A stretch of DNA of 64,000 nucleotides from Picochlorum sp. 'celeri' (Eukaryota > Chlorophyta > Trebouxiophyceae): assembly GCA_010909725.1 (NCBI GenBank), contig JAACMV010000014.1, positions 868,001 to 932,000 on the forward strand, in the 5' to 3' direction. Under the pieces are notes generated by a model. The model ran no database searches, was not told the origin of the DNA, and was given only the letters and a program-made list of their open reading frames with translations. Within the stretch, counting starts at the first letter, position 1, and each line of letters starts with the position of its first letter. Shown one piece after another: positions 1 through 11,430 of the stretch. The translations under genes and the position numbers were made by a program.

Positions 1-3000
1 ATCCTCGTAAATATCAGCAGTAAAATCCTCATCCTGGCCCTCATTGTCCTCATACCCAGTTAAGAACTCAGTGTACTGGGCAAATTTTGCCCTTGACTTT
101 CTGCTGCCAAGTTCGGCTGGCTCAGGCTCGAGTTCTTCCAGACTAAAATCAGGTACGTCTATTACTGGTTCAACAGGTTCTTGCTTCTTCTTTGGTTTGG
201 GCTGGCTCTTCTTGACGGGTTTGGGTTTGGACGGCTTTGGCTTTTTTGGCTCCTTCTTCCCATGCAAGGCTTCAAGCTCTTCTGGAGCTGCTTGGAACGC
301 TCCTTCCTTTAATTCCATCTCAGGAGCATATTCCTCCTCCTCCTCTTCTTCTTCAATCAGTTCCTCAGAGGCCATATCACTCCATTCGTCCTCCCCAAGT
401 TCATCATCTCCATAAGCTTTTACTTTCCTTGCTCTGCGTGATGGCCGACTGGCTGATATTGTTTGCTCCATAAAGACATCATCTCGGAGTTCTTCATACT
501 CATACGATTTTCTTCCACGACCTCTACCTCTGCCTGGCTTCTTCAGAGCTCCACCTCTGCTCCCTCTGCCACCCCGGCTGCCTCTGCCGCCTCGACTACC
601 TCTGCCACCTCTGCTCCCTCGTCCTCTTGAAAATCCCTTACTTTTTGCGGCGGCATATCCAAGTTTCTTGATCCTACCTTCTATATGCGGCTTCCATTGA
701 ACACTTCGAGTGTGAAATCCGAACGCGCTCATCGACCCATCTTCTTTGGGATACAAGGAAGCAAGCATGTGTGGGCGATCCCTCCCACCATATGTAACCT
801 CCTTGATTTTCACAAATGATCCATCTGCCTGCAGCTCAAATATTTCTCTACGAATCCTTCGTGTTTTACCTGGAACCAGTTTGACTCCTTCGAGCCCAGT
901 TGTCTGGTCTGCCGCTGCTTCAGCTGCCTTATCAGGTTCAGCTTCATTTTGGGCAGGTCCATCTATCAGACCGGCTGCTCTCATTTCCTCTAGATGTTTC
1001 GCCTCATCTTGCGCCGAAGGAGAATCTTCTCTCTTACTCTTGCTCTTCTTCTTGTCAGCTTCATCCTCGCTTTCATCTTCGAGTTCAGCTTGTAATTCGG
1101 CTTCCAGATCATCCTGTGCGCCTAAATCATCACCTACTGTATCATTCAAAAAGTTAACTTGCTTTTTAAATATTTCTTGAGCTCTCTCCCTGTAACGCTT
1201 CTGTAGCTCCAGTAAAGTCGTTTTTTGTTGTCGAACAAATTTACCCACGCCTAAAACAGCCCCATCTGCAGCAGAGGCATTCGCAAGCTGCCTTACAAGG
1301 TCAATCCTGGTCCAGCGAGCAAGGGGATCAATCTCTGATTCGTCAAGCCCGAATTCCATCAACTTTTTCTTTGCCTGCTGTGTTGTCATCCTACGAAGAT
1401 CTGCATCTGTACCTTGGACTTTACTAGCTTTTGTTTTGCTAGTTTGTTTTGAGTCGTCAAACCCAGAACTTTTGTGCCTCACGTCCCTGATAAAAGAGTA
1501 TCCAGTGCCTCTTCCAGTCGGATCACCTGGTCCATGAAGTCTCATTGTTGCTCTTCCTTCCCTAAAGGATGTCACAAATGCATCTGATAAAGACCAAGCC
1601 GCAGTTTGTAGAGCATGCTCCACAGCCTTGGCTGCCATCTGGATATCAGGGTCATCAGGGAGCATCTCTGCCGCCAATCTAAGTTTCTCAGGCACCACCC
1701 CGCCGAACGCATCATTGTTGTAGATTCCGCGCTGTTTCAGTCGGATCTGAGCCGCAAATGTCGCTTCTGTGACACAAGCATCTTCCGGAGATACCATCTT
1801 TTTCAACTCTGCCTCTGTTGGAATTCGTGCACCATGTGCAAGGGTATAAAATTCATCATGCCCATTCTTGGATACATACTTCAGATTGCACTCCTTGAAA
1901 AACATCCTGATCATATTGATTGGACGTCCTTTAAACATTTGAGAAGTTTTCAACAGGCTCACACATGGGATCTCCTCCGTGAATCCTCTGCGTTCCAACG
2001 CAGCCTTGGTCCTCTCACGCTCTATTCGTGCTTGCTCTGTCCTCAAAGTGCGCATGACATAGACGTGGATTCTCCTTTCCTGTAAATCTTTCAAAGATCT
2101 AGTATTTGGCGGTGGAATTCGATGCAAAGGAAGTTCCTGGCCACAAATGAATGTGCCTTGGACCTCTCGAATCCGTAAGGTTCCTGCCACTGATCTAGTT
2201 ACCAAGAAATCTGCCGGATTTGGATTGTAGGGGTATGCTGGGCATGTTGCAAGGCCTGTTTCAAATGCTAGTTGATTATTTCCTGGAGAAACTTGCCCTA
2301 AAAATGGAGACTCGTCATCGTCACCCAACCCAACAACAGCTCCAGTTTTCCATTTACAACCACTCTTTTCTGCCTTGTCCTTCAAGGCCAGGTGCCCCTG
2401 GTCTGCGGACGATTTCTTCCTGTAATACGTGGTCAATCTTGCGCCCATACCAGGATGGTTCAGCAACATCGGGAACTCTTCCATGTACTCTACCAGGAAA
2501 ATGCTTCCACACTGCCCAGCTTTCAACTCTCTTCTTGTCGAAAAGACAAATGGGGGCCTGAGGAGAGTTGTGCTAGACTCCTCTGGGATTTTCTCAGCAT
2601 CTTTTGTTTTGAACCAATCAACGTCCTGATATACAACCACAATTCCAATAGCAGAAGTCGAGCTCCTCTCAAATATTGGATCCAAGAGATTTGCATCTGG
2701 CTGCACCTCAGTTGGCGGATTCCCTGGCAAGAAAAATTTTGGAGAGATTGTCTGCTGAATCTCCTTCGCATCTTCAAATGCTGAGGCCACCTTCTTCACT
2801 TGATTCCATAAATCACTGATCTTAGTTCCAGCAGGATCTTCAACGTGAAAAGTTTTTTGCGACTGCCTTGGAAATAGTGTCCATAGAGTCACCTTCACCT
2901 CCTTTGAGCTTGGCTGTCTGATTGTTTTCTTGTCCAGCGGAGCAAAAACAGAGCGTGGCCTATGCCAATGCAAAGCCTGCTGTTCTGAAAGATCCAAAGG

Positions 3001-4782
3001 AATTGTATGCAATAATGTAGCGAACTTGGAGTGATACACTGTCCTGCCAACCCTTCCTGTTCCTTTCCTCCTAGGAGCAGCAAAGTATACGTCATCTTTG
3101 CTAATGTTGATTGCTTTAAGCATCTTTTTGGGATCCTGTATGTTTTGGACCTCAGGTATTTCACTATTCCTCGATTCTTTGTTCATCAAAAGGGCCTGAG
3201 CATGCCGGTACAGACCCAGTTCGGACTTTGTTCCATCTTCCATCTCAAACACTAAGTGAGGGTCATTCAAGTCGTAGAAGAATTCCGCAGGTTTATCTCT
3301 TGACCAAGAAGTAACGGACTTCCTAATGTCTGACTTTTTCTCTTCTACATCCGTGATTTTGATACCTCGCAGCGCTCTTCTCAGTAAGGGAGCAGTGCCA
3401 AGGATGTCATTGGAACCAACTACAGAAAGGCCCTTGTCTGAATCATCCTTATTCTTGTTATCCAGTTCCTTTTCCCAAGATTTCACGATCGAACTTTGCA
3501 AGGCAAATGAGATCCCAAGAGGATCAAATGCGTCGACTTGCTCTCTATTTCTATCAATCTCTATTTCAGAGTCAGAGTCATATCCAGAGACCCCAGGAGC
3601 ACCTTGTCTGTTGGCACTAGAAACTGCATGGCCCCAGTCTCTCTGGCAAATAGGCTCAAAGACATACTCTGGAATAACAGGGAATGAAATCGCGTCCTTT
3701 TCCTCGTGAAATTTCTCTCGATGCCATGTTGCTCTCTCCTTCCTGGCGGTCTCCCTCTCTCTCTTTTCTGCATCATCCTGCTCTACAGCTGCCTCGGTGC
3801 CAATTTCAGCAACTAATTCCATCTCCTCCTCCTGCTGCTCTTCCTCCTCCTCCTCCTCCTCATACCCCATTCTCTCGGATTCGTCGCTTTCATCCACATC
3901 TTTGGGTTTAACTATTTGGTCTGCCAATCCAAGTTTCTCTAGCGAGCGCCTATCCGCCAAAAGAAACTCTTCATCATCCACAGCTGGCCCCTCCTCTTGT
4001 TTCAGCAGCACAGTGCGTTTCTCTGAAACCTTCTCACCCCCTTTCTTCTCCTCCATTTCAAGAACCATAGACTTGAACAATACTGAAAAATCGAGAATCG
4101 AGTCTCCAGCCGCAGAGCGCCCGAGAATTGGCAATTTCACACCAGCAGCTTTCACACGCTCATTCTGAGTCTCCCGAGTAACCTTTTCAACTCGTCTCAC
4201 TGGCTCCATCACACTCCTCTCTCGATCTTTCACCGGAATTTCTTCTTCACTCTCAACATCATAATCTTCAAACTCAGCCTCGGCACCCGCTCCATCCTGC
4301 TCCACCTCTGCCACCTCAATAAGTTCATCCTCGTCCATAAAGTCCTCTGCATCTTTCTCCGCCTTGAACTCATTCACCTCAAATTCTCTCGCATCCTGCT
4401 CCTGCCTCGCTTTATCTTCTTCCGCAATATCATCATCCTACGGCATACAAACCCCCAATGAGATTAAAAACTGGGTGCAACTGTGTTACACTGTAACAGT
4501 CATGACACCAAGCTCTTCCCGTACCTGGAGCTTCAGAACAGCCTTTTGCTTATTGAAATTTGCCAATTGTCTCAATACTCCCTGGATACAACGATAATGG
4601 TCAGTCTTATATCACCCAGTGGAACATTCGAATAGAAAGAATACAGTCGTCTTCTTCATGAGGACTCTTCCTCCACCCACCTTGTCCAATTCGTATTCTT
4701 CTTCCAATTCACTATCTTCTCCAACATTTCCAAACATAAAACCCAGCATGGGGTCTTCATTCCTCTCGTCGTCGTCAGACAT
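1..4782 (-). CDS. TAF1: TAF1, largest subunit of TFIID (3' end beyond the window)
   Basis: TAF1 is the scaffold of the general transcription factor TFIID in the nucleus. I read three exons: 4782-4681, 4581-4525 and 4437 to the left edge, all in phase 0, with introns of 99 and 87 nt. At least 1,532 residues are visible. The first residues (MLGFMFGNV, then an acidic stretch) match the TBP-binding N-terminus of TAF1. The middle holds the DUF3591/HAT-type core (KIPEESSTTLLRPPFVFS, then LNHPGMGARLTTYYRKK). Long acidic tracts and a coiled, charged C-terminal part follow. An RGG-rich block lies at about 500-640. A bromodomain, if present, would be beyond position 1. The family call rests on the core and N-terminal motifs and is firm. 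The intron borders are inferred from GT/AG and frame. Confidence 0.9.
540..634 (-). repeat. RGG-repeat block inside TAF1
   Basis: An in-frame DNA repeat encodes four tandem copies of a GRGSRGG-like unit within TAF1, followed by a GRGRGRGRK run. RGG repeats typically bind RNA or drive condensation. I know of no such block in animal or yeast TAF1 at this place, but that comparison is from memory. Confidence 0.8.
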
Positions 4783-5077
4783 GGCAGCTTGCTGCTTTCA
4801 AGAAAAAAAAACACGACGCAACCGAGCGCATTTCACATCTATGGCGCAACAGACATGGTTATTTTACATTTATATTTACTAATACGGTGTTTCTTGTTTG
4901 GATATGGCGCATTTGAATGATTTTTGATCTCATGGCATGTCCCATCTGTCGTCCAGCCAGCCTGCACAGGTGATGAAGACCTGCAGGTGTATCTACCAAC
5001 CAAATGCAAAAGGTGATGATTCACTCATGAAGAAGATGACACCATTGATTGACGACAAAGAAGAAGAAGACTATCAA

Positions 5078-5718
5078 TTACTTTGTGCAGGAAGCAGCAT
5101 AGACAAATTGATCAAAATTCAACTCAATCTTCCCTGTGTGTTCCACATCAAACATGTTGAACACAATGCTTGCTGATTTCAGAAAAGCAATACAGGAGAT
5201 GTAATCTGAGAATCTGTAATCATGTGATTCATCAGGATCGAATATTCGGCAGAGCGATTGCAAAACCTTTTCCTGAATGTTGTATCCGTGGTGGTGTGTG
5301 ACCAGAAAGCATAGTTGTTCTGCATTGATTCGATTCTTTATAGTCACGGCTTTGGACTGGAACTGTTTCACTAGAGTATCGATGAGTCGCTTCAAGTGTT
5401 CAAACTGCGCATTGTTTTCACATACATGAGAAATTTTCATGAAACAAGCCACTGTGTCTCTTTTCAGTGAAAAAGTGGACATACCTCGTGGACTTCGATA
5501 CGGCCGCTCTTGTCAAAATCTGCCAGCCGTAATAATTGGGCTACTTGATATTCATTTAAATCCAAAGAAGAGAAAGCAAAGACGTCGCGAAGCTCGTGAA
5601 TATCAATGCTTCCGGAGTTGTCCCTGTCGAAGAGTTCGAACAAGTTGCCGGCGCTTTGGTCATCGCTCCCTGTCGATGTACGACTTCTTGTTCTCTCCAT
5701 GCACGTATGAATAAACAA
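5078..5718 (-). CDS. penta-EF-hand calcium-binding protein (ALG-2/sorcin-like)
   Basis: Two exons, 5718-5485 and 5404-5078, split by an 80-nt intron (GTATGT...GCGCAG, phase 0), give 186 residues. The first two calcium loops are canonical (DRDNSGSIDIHE and DFDKSGRIEVHE). A third, weaker loop begins DPDESHDYRF and a fourth is DVEHTGKIELNF. The spacing and the FSDYISCIAFLKSASIVFNM helix resemble penta-EF-hand proteins such as ALG-2 and sorcin, which couple calcium to membrane traffic. A Met at residue 7 is an alternative start. The exact member of the family cannot be told. Confidence 0.75.
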
Positions 5719-5929
5719 GAAAGAAATTATCTTTCACTATGCCATAGTACATGCGGCAATGTCGAATGCTTGAATCGCGAGGCATTGTTCCCGTACATGC
5801 TCTTACAGCCAGGGGTGACGCTGCAGCCTAGGTTACACATGTATGTGACGCTGTATGCCTGGTATGAATGTAAAATATCATAGCAATAAAACAAATTCTC
5901 TACAGTCTACTTCTTTGTATGGTACACGT

Positions 5930-7251
5930 CTATTGAATGATTTCTTTGTCATTGTTGGCATCCTTCTCAGGCTCGCCTTTTGCTCCCTTGTCACCATCTT
6001 CGTCGTCGTCGTCGTCCTCTTTGGGCGCTGCTTTCTCTTTCTCCAATATTTTTCGGACCTCTTCATCAGGATTTCTAATCATATTTCTCCACTTATCTTT
6101 CAAATCAACTTGATTACGCCGACTCAGTACATTTGCATGCTCTCTCAAGATTTCTGACCAGCGCCCAACACCATGTTTCATACAGCCCTTCTTGAGTGCC
6201 CTGACTTCCCTATCCGTCCACCGACGATTCTACACAGAAGAGAAAAAATAGCACAATATCAGACATAGAATCAGATGCGTATCGAAACATGCAATGTTCG
6301 TACAGGTCGACGCTTTGTTTTGGGGGACTTTCTCTCATGACTCAACATGGCTCTCTTTGCAGCTCTTGCTTGTTTTCTCTCCGAATCATCGGATTGCTGC
6401 TGCACAAGAGTAATCAAACTTTCAACTTTGCTCTTGAAATCATCATTCTGTTGTGGAGACATGGAATTCAAAATCTCCATGAGTGCATAATGATCCTCTG
6501 CAGGCATATTTTTCTTCTCGGGGGCAGTTTCCTCTGGCAATTGCAATGCTTTTCCAGGGCTATCTGGCTCTCTCATCGCTAAATCAGATATACGCTCATT
6601 TGGATGAAATTTGCCTATTGGATACCCACCAGAAGCAATGTCACCGAGTACAACGCGTATTGCTGGTTTGCCTAGGAGATCCAAACATGATTCTGCAAAT
6701 GCCTGCACTTGCCCAACCACAGATGTTCCAGACACAATTCTATTAATATATTCTCTACGATCCTCTTGAGTAGCTGCCATCAAGCATTCTTCAAATCGAG
6801 GTTGGTGCGCCGGTGGAATCGCAGATCCAGCACCAAACACTTGATACACAAATTGCAAGGCATCAGACGAGGACACTGTGGGATTCTTTGTCCAGAATTC
6901 AGCAACCAATGCTGTCTTCACATTCAATACCAGGTCTGACGTAGGGCAAAGAATTCTCAGGTCCTCCGAGGATACATTCTTCGGACAAAGCCCCTGGTGC
7001 TCCCATTGCTTCACCAATGTTGTCAGAGAATCCAGCAACCCAAGCGTATCCATGTTTAATTCAACATCCCGTTTCAATCCATTCACAACCATTCGATACT
7101 TGAGCGATTCTGGATATGATCCAGGAGGGTGAAATGCATCCGGAGGCAATCTATTGACCAAATCCAGAAAGAGTGGTCGTGGAAACTGTGGTGCATCACA
7201 CAGGGCCTCCAAGCACCAAAAGAGAAGTGAACTCTCCTCGTTGTCTGACAT
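5930..7251 (-). CDS. telomere-repeat-binding-factor-like protein with C-terminal telobox Myb domain
   Basis: Exons 7251-6304 and 6229-5930 are joined across a 74-nt intron (GTACGA...TGTAG, phase 0) and give 415 residues. The C-terminal Myb/SANT domain starts NRRWTDREVRALKKG and contains VDLKDKWRN. That is the telobox signature of TRF-type proteins, which bind double-stranded telomeric DNA. The intron falls exactly at the N-terminal border of the Myb domain. The first 316 residues are mostly helical and I do not recognise them; they could be a dimerisation domain. An acidic-basic tail (about 60 residues) follows the Myb domain. The DNA-binding call is firm and the telomere role is inferred from the telobox. 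Confidence 0.8.
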
Positions 7252-8040
7252 TATACCACGCGGTTCATGCAGCGTTCTACTGCTTCTCTCTTCTTCCTCT
7301 TACAAAGTTGCTGGCGTGCTCATGCACGCAAAGGAATAAAGCTGACCCGCGAATGCTTGTGAGAACCCTGCTTCTCGTCTAAACAGAATAGCACCAACCA
7401 ACAAAGGCAAAATCTTCCACGGATAAAGGATTCAACTCTCTCGTACACTCAATTTTTCCAAGCAAATGATCTTTTGAAATGTAGTCGAATAGATAAAGAC
7501 GTGGCGAACAGAGAGGGAAAAGAATGTTTAGGTTTGGGGGTTCAATGTCAACCCTGGACCTCCCGAACAGCCGTCTCCACAAACACTGCCAATCCTACAC
7601 TGTCAGCAATGCAGAAACAGATGTATGAAAAATTTAGATCGTAATCCTATGGGTTTCAGATCATATTCATTACCCTACATCTGTAGGGTAAATGGTCATG
7701 ACCAGATGCTGTTGTTACCCTAGCCACGGACAGACTGGCAATGGTTTTGGACTCGGTCAAAGGGTACATTTGATAGGACCATACTAGTGCAAACGAAGAG
7801 AGATGGTATATATTATTCTACCTTTCAAACAGACTCTTTGATAGCAGAATCATTCGCATCATCTGCTCGACCAGAGTCAGAACAATATTGTCTTGCTGTT
7901 CTATTTAGAGAGAGAAAGGGGGGGAGAGAATAGACAGACAAGAATGAACTTCTTTTTCTACTCACAGATCATCATCATGACAACTACTATCCATCCTTTT
8001 GAGACATCCGTGTAGTGGGGTTGCGAATGAATTTGACATT
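7252..8040. other. intergenic region between divergent genes
   Basis: This holds the shared upstream region of the telomere-binding gene (minus) and the BICRA-like gene (plus). I see no convincing ATG-started gene. The longest minus frame at 7379-7582 begins with TTG and matches nothing. A perfect 9-bp dyad is present at 7670-7691. A possible half-site of the recurrent palindrome (TTTGATAGG) lies near 7770. Confidence 0.6.
7670..7691. promoter_or_regulatory. perfect 9-bp inverted repeat in divergent promoter
   Basis: TTACCCTAC, a 4-nt spacer, then GTAGGGTAA. The arms are perfect. It lies 419 nt upstream of the minus-strand telomere-binding gene and 350 nt upstream of the plus-strand gene. 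The GGGTAA/TTACCC arms resemble plant telo-box sequence. Function is inferred only. Confidence 0.4.
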
Positions 8041-8943
8041 ATGAGCGCTCATGGGCAGAAGAGTCAAGCAAACGTTCCTATTACGGCGACGGGGTGTCTT
8101 GAACGGGATGGGAAATTAATTGGATCTCTTCATCCTCAGGCTCCATTCAGTGGGGGTATTGAGAGTGTTGTGGAAGCGTTGCTTCCGTATCATGCTCTTG
8201 CGAAGGATGTTGTGTTGGACTGTGATTATGAGTATTCGACGGCGTTGACAGGTGAGCGTGAGAAATATAAGAGGAGATCTGATAATCTTCACGAGTCAAA
8301 GGGCCATGCGTCTGTGCGTCGAATTCTGGGGAGTCGACATGATGTGTGGGAAGCTGGAGTTGCAAAGAGGATATCGAGGCTGAGGCGCCGATTGGGGAAG
8401 ATGGCGTCGCGAGTGAAGGATTTAGAGAATAGAAAAGTAGAAGATAAAATGTGTGAGATGATTTTACACGTGAATGATGCCTCTGTGGCGTGTTATTCGT
8501 TGCTTGCAAAGGAACGGGAGGTTGCAGCAAGGGCAAGAGCAGCGGCCATGGCGGAGGAACAAGCACGGCGTCAGGCGTTGGAGTTGGAAAGGAAGAAGAA
8601 ATTGGAGGAAGAGAAGGCTGCTTCTGTGAAGGTTGAAGAGGGAACGAAAATTTCTTTGAAACCAAAAGGGTCTATTAAATTGAAATTAGTGTCAAGCAAG
8701 CCACAGGGTGGTGTGCCTTTGCAGAGTGCCCCAGTGGCGTCGGAGGGCAAGGCGGTGTCGGGGGTGACGTCTCATTATGAATCGATGCATTCTGGGTCAG
8801 ACGCGGAGGAGGCTGATACGGTGCCTCCACATACGGACAAGAGTGATGCACCGCCACAAAATAACAATGCAAGTAATGGTGGTGCAGCAGCACAGCAGAG
8901 TGGAAAGTTTAAACTGTATGCAATGCTTAATAAAAAACTGTAA
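8041..8943 (+). CDS. GLTSCR1/BICRA-like subunit of a SWI/SNF remodeller
   Basis: The protein has 300 residues with no intron seen. The open frame extends upstream to 7999, but ATG at 8041 is the first ATG in it. Residues about 25-90 match the GLTSCR1 domain (PF15249): PFSGGIESVVEALLPYHALA, then an acidic YEYSTALTGEREKYKRR segment. In animals this domain tethers the BRD9-containing ncBAF complex, and plant BRIP proteins carry it too. A long basic and acidic coiled coil (about 120-215) and a low-complexity tail follow. The stop is 21 nt from the convergent HGH1 stop. The domain call is fairly firm; membership in a remodeller is by family. Confidence 0.7.
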   Translation: MSAHGQKSQANVPITATGCLERDGKLIGSLHPQAPFSGGIESVVEALLPYHALAKDVVLDCDYEYSTALTGEREKYKRRSDNLHESKGHASVRRILGSRHDVWEAGVAKRISRLRRRLGKMASRVKDLENRKVEDKMCEMILHVNDASVACYSLLAKEREVAARARAAAMAEEQARRQALELERKKKLEEEKAASVKVEEGTKISLKPKGSIKLKLVSSKPQGGVPLQSAPVASEGKAVSGVTSHYESMHSGSDAEEADTVPPHTDKSDAPPQNNNASNGGAAAQQSGKFKLYAMLNKKL

Positions 8944-8964
8944 CAGTGTGCGTCACAACACACA

Positions 8965-10062
8965 TTATTGGATTTCTTCAACAACACATCTATCCACCAA
9001 CTCCTGAGCAATATCCTTTTCTTCCTCTGTTGCATGGGTCTCCTCTTTCTGTTCGTCAGTAGGTTGTTGGACACCATCTTGGAGGAAGAATTCTGCAGCT
9101 CCTTCCATGGCTTCGCACACGACTGGATTTTCTTCGTCTTCGTAGCCTTTTTTCAGGAGATCAACAGCATTCATTTTCCATAATTTGGTCCGTACAATAT
9201 CAGACTTTGCCAGGCAATAGACACCTTCCGCCAACAACTCCCTCACATCATCCTCTGCTTTTTTCTTTGTATATCCAGTGCCACATAATGCGGCGAGGAT
9301 GACATTCAAGGCTTCTTCTTCTTCTACAATATTCTCCTCTGTCCCATCTTCTTCACAGCAGAAGAAGCAGTTCTTTATCGCTCCAGCGCATCCCGTACGT
9401 CTCAGAGCATTACTAGAATCTAATTGAGAAGCGAGTGCCTGCAACGCACCCCTCCCAGGCTCCAATACGACTTGCCTACCCTGCTTGAACACAGTCACAT
9501 TGGGCAGTATTGAGGCAACATGCTCATACACATCACCTTGCTCTGATTTCCCAGCCGTCTCTTTCATGAAATGACCGAGTAAGAATGCTAAATGCAGTCC
9601 TTCTTTAGGACCTTCTCCAATCTGCAACAACTGCGCCGCTCCTCTCTCCACAGATGTCATATTTGCCAAGAGCATAATAAGCAATTGCTCATTCCCTGGA
9701 CAGGTCTTCTCCCGTACATAATCCATGCATCTATTTGGCATTTTCATATCCAATAAGGTGTCCAGCACTCGTGGCTCTTGAGACATGTTCACCACGGATG
9801 TCAGCGCTGCTTTTGACAAGGTCTTTTCCTTGGGAACAAACCGAAGCAAAGAAGGAATCAATTCATCCCGTTTATTCGCTAATCTTTGAACTATTTGTTG
9901 CTCTACAGTCAATCCCTGAATAAGCTTCAAAGCATGAAGCTGAATTTTAACCGTATCATGCTTTAAAAATAAAATTAAATCGTCAATGTCCTTGTCCTCA
10001 ATTGGTGCAGGACATGCAGCCTCCTCAGTCATGTTTCCACCACTGCCACTATTCTCTCCCAT
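8965..10062 (-). CDS. HGH1: HGH1 homologue, co-chaperone for eEF2 folding
   Basis: The protein has 365 residues and is an armadillo/HEAT-type repeat throughout. HGH1 works with the TRiC/CCT chaperonin on elongation factor 2 in the cytosol. Diagnostic stretches are the segment CMDYVREKTCPGNEQLLIML and LRRTGCAGAIKNCFF, followed by an acidic EED-rich loop and the C-terminal EENPVVCEAMEGA. I chose ATG at 10062 (MGENSG) because a TATTTATA element sits just upstream of it. An in-frame ATG at 10122 would add 20 residues. Confidence 0.85.
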   Translation of the reverse strand: MGENSGSGGNMTEEAACPAPIEDKDIDDLILFLKHDTVKIQLHALKLIQGLTVEQQIVQRLANKRDELIPSLLRFVPKEKTLSKAALTSVVNMSQEPRVLDTLLDMKMPNRCMDYVREKTCPGNEQLLIMLLANMTSVERGAAQLLQIGEGPKEGLHLAFLLGHFMKETAGKSEQGDVYEHVASILPNVTVFKQGRQVVLEPGRGALQALASQLDSSNALRRTGCAGAIKNCFFCCEEDGTEENIVEEEEALNVILAALCGTGYTKKKAEDDVRELLAEGVYCLAKSDIVRTKLWKMNAVDLLKKGYEDEENPVVCEAMEGAAEFFLQDGVQQPTDEQKEETHATEEEKDIAQELVDRCVVEEIQ

Positions 10063-10209
10063 CCTGCTCTCCGTGTCTATAAATATGGATATATTTCTGT
10101 TTCGATGTGGTATGAAACGCATGGAATGTCATCATGATGACCAAAAAGTGCATGCATGTATGGTACTGTGAGATGGTACTGTGACAACCCCTATCCCTCA
10201 CCATCATTG

Positions 10210-10233
10210 CCCATCGTTTTACGAATTGATGGG
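10210..10233. promoter_or_regulatory. recurrent palindrome, copy 1
   Basis: Arms CCCATC and GATGGG are perfect, with a 12-nt spacer. It lies midway between the HGH1 ATG (minus) and the plastid L1 ATG (plus, 153 nt downstream). It is one of five intergenic copies; see the findings. Confidence 0.6.
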
Positions 10234-10385
10234 AAGCGATCACAAGTCTACCATGTGTGGCCAGAGGACACAAGACCTCTCCATCCAACTACAAGATGGG
10301 GCACGATAGCCCTCTCTACTAGGTTAGAATTCTTATAGTACTCTCACAGGAGCATAATCAGTCTAGCACGAGGTAAACGGCGACA

Positions 10386-11333
10386 ATGAATACTCACGTC
10401 GTGACGGCACCCACGGTAGCCTTGGCCCCTCAGCGCCTCGCTACCGGCAAGTATGGACAGCAGATGTCCCTTCCATGCTCTCATTTAGTAAAATGTGGCA
10501 AATCTATCCACCGCGAGAGCAAAATGCTGGCAATGCGTGTGAGTGCTGCGGCTGTGGACCTGGAGGCGCTCGAGGCGGAGACTGTCGGTGCTGCCGAGCC
10601 AGTTGGAATGGTGCCAAAACGCAGGAATGTTTCGAGAAGATATAAAACTGAATTTGCAAAGGTTCCAGGAAAGACTACCGCATTGGCACCAAAAGAAGCA
10701 ATCGAGCTCGTCTTGTCGACTGCCTCTGCCAAGTTCACAGAGACGGTGGAATTGCATGCAAAGCTCAACATCGATCCAAAGTATGCCGATCAGCAACTTC
10801 GTGCTACCGTATCTTTGCCAAATGGAACAGGAAAAGAGTCCCGTGTGGCTGTTGTGTGCCAGGGAGATAATGAGAAGATTGCCAAGGAGGCGGGGGCTGA
10901 TTATGCTGGAGGAGAGGAGTTGATTCAGCAGATTGAGGAAGGACTTATGGACTTTGATAAATTGGTGGCTACCCCAGATATGATGCCTAAGATTGCCAAG
11001 CTCGGTCGCCAATTGGGACCACGTGGGTTGATGCCAAATCCAAAGGCCGGAACTGTGACTACTGATGTGGCTGCCGCTGTCAAGGATTTCAAGGGAGGTA
11101 AAGTAGAATACAGGGCTGATAAAGCAGGAAATGTGCATGTTGGATTCGGAAAGGCATCATTCTCAGCTGATGCTTTGGTTCAGAATCTGAAGGCAATCCA
11201 GGAGAGTATGGATGCAAACAGGCCAGCTGGTGCCAAGGGGGTGTACTGGAAAACATTGACAGTGTGCTCCACCATGGGACCAGGAATCCGCGTTAATTAT
11301 GGAGCTTTAAGGGATATGGCAACTCAGGAGTAG
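10386..11333 (+). CDS. RPL1: plastid ribosomal protein L1 (bL1c), nucleus-encoded
   Basis: The protein has 315 residues and no intron. The first 60 or so residues are basic, Ser/Ala-rich and nearly free of acids, as in a chloroplast transit peptide. The mature part is a bacterial-type uL1 with [41 protein letters not shown] and [12 protein letters not shown]. It builds the L1 stalk of the 70S ribosome, and plastid rather than mitochondrial location is inferred from the leader. A copy of the recurrent palindrome lies 153 nt upstream. It converges on the TMEM184-like gene with a 97-nt gap. Confidence 0.9.
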   Translation: MNTHVVTAPTVALAPQRLATGKYGQQMSLPCSHLVKCGKSIHRESKMLAMRVSAAAVDLEALEAETVGAAEPVGMVPKRRNVSRRYKTEFAKVPGKTTALAPKEAIELVLSTASAKFTETVELHAKLNIDPKYADQQLRATVSLPNGTGKESRVAVVCQGDNEKIAKEAGADYAGGEELIQQIEEGLMDFDKLVATPDMMPKIAKLGRQLGPRGLMPNPKAGTVTTDVAAAVKDFKGGKVEYRADKAGNVHVGFGKASFSADALVQNLKAIQESMDANRPAGAKGVYWKTLTVCSTMGPGIRVNYGALRDMATQE

Positions 11334-11430
11334 AAAATTTTATGCTCGTAGAATAGGATCATCATCATAGGTATCAATGTCACATGAAATGTAATGTGTT
11401 CTCACCACAAGACAAAAATTGGCAGCAAAT

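Noticed and set aside
44..4168. Several Ser-rich plus-strand frames
   Set aside because: They are antisense of the Glu/Asp codons of TAF1, which is open on the minus strand all the way from 4437 to the edge.
7379..7582. 67-residue minus frame in the intergenic region
   Set aside because: It starts with TTG, has no ATG and resembles nothing known.
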